Source of the DNA: CAZMGV01 sp964565925
GTDB taxonomy: Bacteria > JAGRBM01 > JAHCIT01
Direction: 5' to 3'
Length of the DNA: 6,772 nucleotides
Assembly (NCBI GenBank): GCA_964565925.1
Contig: CAZMGV010000041.1
Location: 1 to 6,772, forward strand
This document shows positions 5,644-6,772 of the stretch, piece by piece. The notes under the pieces were generated by a model that was not told where the DNA came from, did not search any database, and saw nothing but the letters and a program-made list of their open reading frames with translations. Made by a program: the position numbers and the translations under genes. How positions within the stretch are numbered: the stretch's first letter is position 1; the number at the start of each line of letters is the position of its first letter.

Positions 5644-6768
5644 TCAGTCCTCCTCAGGCAGCATGACGGTGATGACGGGCTCCGCGTTGTCGCCGGGGCC
5701 GACGTTCAGCTTGAAATCGTAGAGTTTCTTCCGGCCGGCGCCGGTGATCGTGACGCGGGTGATGACCGTGTCCGGGGAGATTTGCCGCTTGTAGACCCGG
5801 CTCATCCAGAGGATGTCGTGGACGACCCCGGCCACGCTGTTCATGTGATGCCTATTGCGGACTGCGGCGTCGATGATCCCCCAGACGGCGGCGGTACAGG
5901 CGACAGGATGCTTGTAGTGCTGGCGGCATACATCCGGGACGATGGCCGAGAGATCGACCAGCGTTCCGTCGGCAATCGCCTGCGCCCGGGTGTAGGTGCT
6001 GATCGGCTGGCCCCAGAAGTTGTCATAACCATCGTCGCTGGACGGATTCTTTCGCCTCCTCCATTCGGGAGGCGCGTACTGGATCGCTTCGGCAAGGTGC
6101 GCCGGGCCAATGATCCGTTCCTTGTCGAGGGCGGCGATCGACCTGGCGACTTCGACGATCCGGGCGGCGTTACGGGCTCCGAACGAAAGCCGTTCCTCAA
6201 CTCGCTCCATGAGCCGCCGGGATTCTTTGTCAGAAAGGGCAGTTTCGACCGACTGCAAAAATTCCCGTGCTGCCAGTATTTCCGCTTCGATTCGCGGGAG
6301 GTCGGGCCGCCGGGCCGGGACTCTCATTTCGTCGTCCTGGTCCTGATGTCTGGCTCTGGACACTTCGAGCCACAAATCGGGATCCTTGGCGCCATTCAAC
6401 TCTCCGGCTGCCCGACAGGCCATCTCCATATCGAGGTGTGTGGCAGGAGATGGCTCGGTACTGGGGACGAGTTTCAGCCGGTGGCCACCCACATGAGCCA
6501 CATCGAGACCGCGGCGGACATGCCACTGACCGTAAAGGGCTAGGTAGGCGACCCGCTGGCCGTCGGTAAAAACGCCGGAGCCTGATGGGTCTGTTCCGGT
6601 TCCCGCTGCGTCGGTACCCGCGACGACCGTCACGTCAAAGCCGTTCACGACGCCAATCCGGTCGTCTCCCCACGGGAGCCGCTTCGGCGCTTTCGTCAGC
6701 ACGATCTGGAGCTGGTTCTTCGCCGGCAAAACCATCCGGTCCACGTTCTGGGGCATATTCGTCCACAT
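5644..6768 (-). CDS. Mg-chelatase-C-like and DUF6573 domain protein (possibly 5'-partial)
   Basis: Product of at least 374 residues. Residues about 255-374 match the DUF6573 family of mobile elements: ISTYTRAQAIADGTLVDLSA (256-275), HPVACTAAVW (287-296), a DILWMSR segment (318-324), and the ending GPGDNAEPVITVMLPEED. Residues about 184-235 read like the C-terminal helical module of the Mg-chelatase/ComM family (LSFGARNAARIVEVARSIAA at 194-213, then IGPAHLAEAIQYAPPE), but the AAA+ ATPase part is not seen. Residues 1-180 are unrecognised. The ATG at 6768 is four bases from the window edge and the frame is still open there, so the true start may lie outside. Two bases separate its stop from the clamp start, and its last codons encode the clamp's ribosome binding site, implying translational coupling. 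The DUF6573 function is unknown; the family commonly sits in conjugative or integrative modules. The chelatase-like call is the weaker of the two. Confidence 0.82.
   Translation of the reverse strand: MWTNMPQNVDRMVLPAKNQLQIVLTKAPKRLPWGDDRIGVVNGFDVTVVAGTDAAGTGTDPSGSGVFTDGQRVAYLALYGQWHVRRGLDVAHVGGHRLKLVPSTEPSPATHLDMEMACRAAGELNGAKDPDLWLEVSRARHQDQDDEMRVPARRPDLPRIEAEILAAREFLQSVETALSDKESRRLMERVEERLSFGARNAARIVEVARSIAALDKERIIGPAHLAEAIQYAPPEWRRRKNPSSDDGYDNFWGQPISTYTRAQAIADGTLVDLSAIVPDVCRQHYKHPVACTAAVWGIIDAAVRNRHHMNSVAGVVHDILWMSRVYKRQISPDTVITRVTITGAGRKKLYDFKLNVGPGDNAEPVITVMLPEED
5649..5655 (-). promoter_or_regulatory. ribosome binding site of the clamp gene inside the upstream gene
   Basis: GAGGAGG on the minus strand, seven bases before the clamp ATG at 5641. 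The same bases encode the terminal Glu-Glu-Asp of the DUF6573 protein, so the clamp is probably translated in step with it. Confidence 0.75.
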
Positions 6769-6772
6769 GCCG

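Noticed and set aside
4850..6543. Long open frames on the plus strand (4850-5722 and 5623-6543)
   Set aside because: They lie opposite the clamp and DUF6573 genes, which have clear family motifs; the plus frames match nothing recognisable and are GC-driven shadows.

Overview
This window looks like an accessory, mobile-element-type region of a moderately GC-rich proteobacterium, most likely an alphaproteobacterium. The basis is family-level: an SRAP protein, a short RadC/JAMM protein, a DUF6573 protein and a divergent DnaN-like clamp are typical of plasmids and integrative elements there. An IS3-family transposase scrap is also present. No rRNA, tRNA, CRISPR array or integrase gene is visible.

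Layout. (1) 51-728 (+): complete SRAP/YedK-family protein that shields abasic sites in single-stranded DNA. (2) 729-1068: AT-rich spacer with a possible promoter, then a 54-codon gene (904-1068, +) with a good ribosome binding site. It encodes eleven consecutive Pro-Pro-X triplets between a basic head and an acidic aromatic tail. (3) 1074-1186: frameshifted remnant of an IS3-family transposase, ending on the stop codon of the next, convergent gene. (4) 3712-1178 (-): a two-gene operon of visibly lower GC, a 694-residue membrane-anchored TPR protein followed by a 134-residue, very basic coiled-coil protein. (5) 3713-3900: intergenic region unusually rich in inverted repeats. (6) 6768-3901 (-): a tightly packed GC-rich operon, in transcription order a protein joining a Mg-chelatase-C-like helical module to a DUF6573 domain (possibly cut at its 5' end by the window edge), a divergent beta sliding clamp, and a short RadC/JAMM protein.

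How it may work together. The right-hand operon and the SRAP gene form a DNA-maintenance set: clamp, RadC, DUF6573 and abasic-site protection. This suits an element that replicates or transfers through single-stranded DNA. The AT-richer block between them (Pro-rich peptide, IS3 scrap, TPR and coiled-coil genes) looks like cargo inserted into that backbone. The TPR/coiled-coil pair is the part whose function is least explained. A role in sensing or defence is conceivable, but nothing in the sequence proves it.
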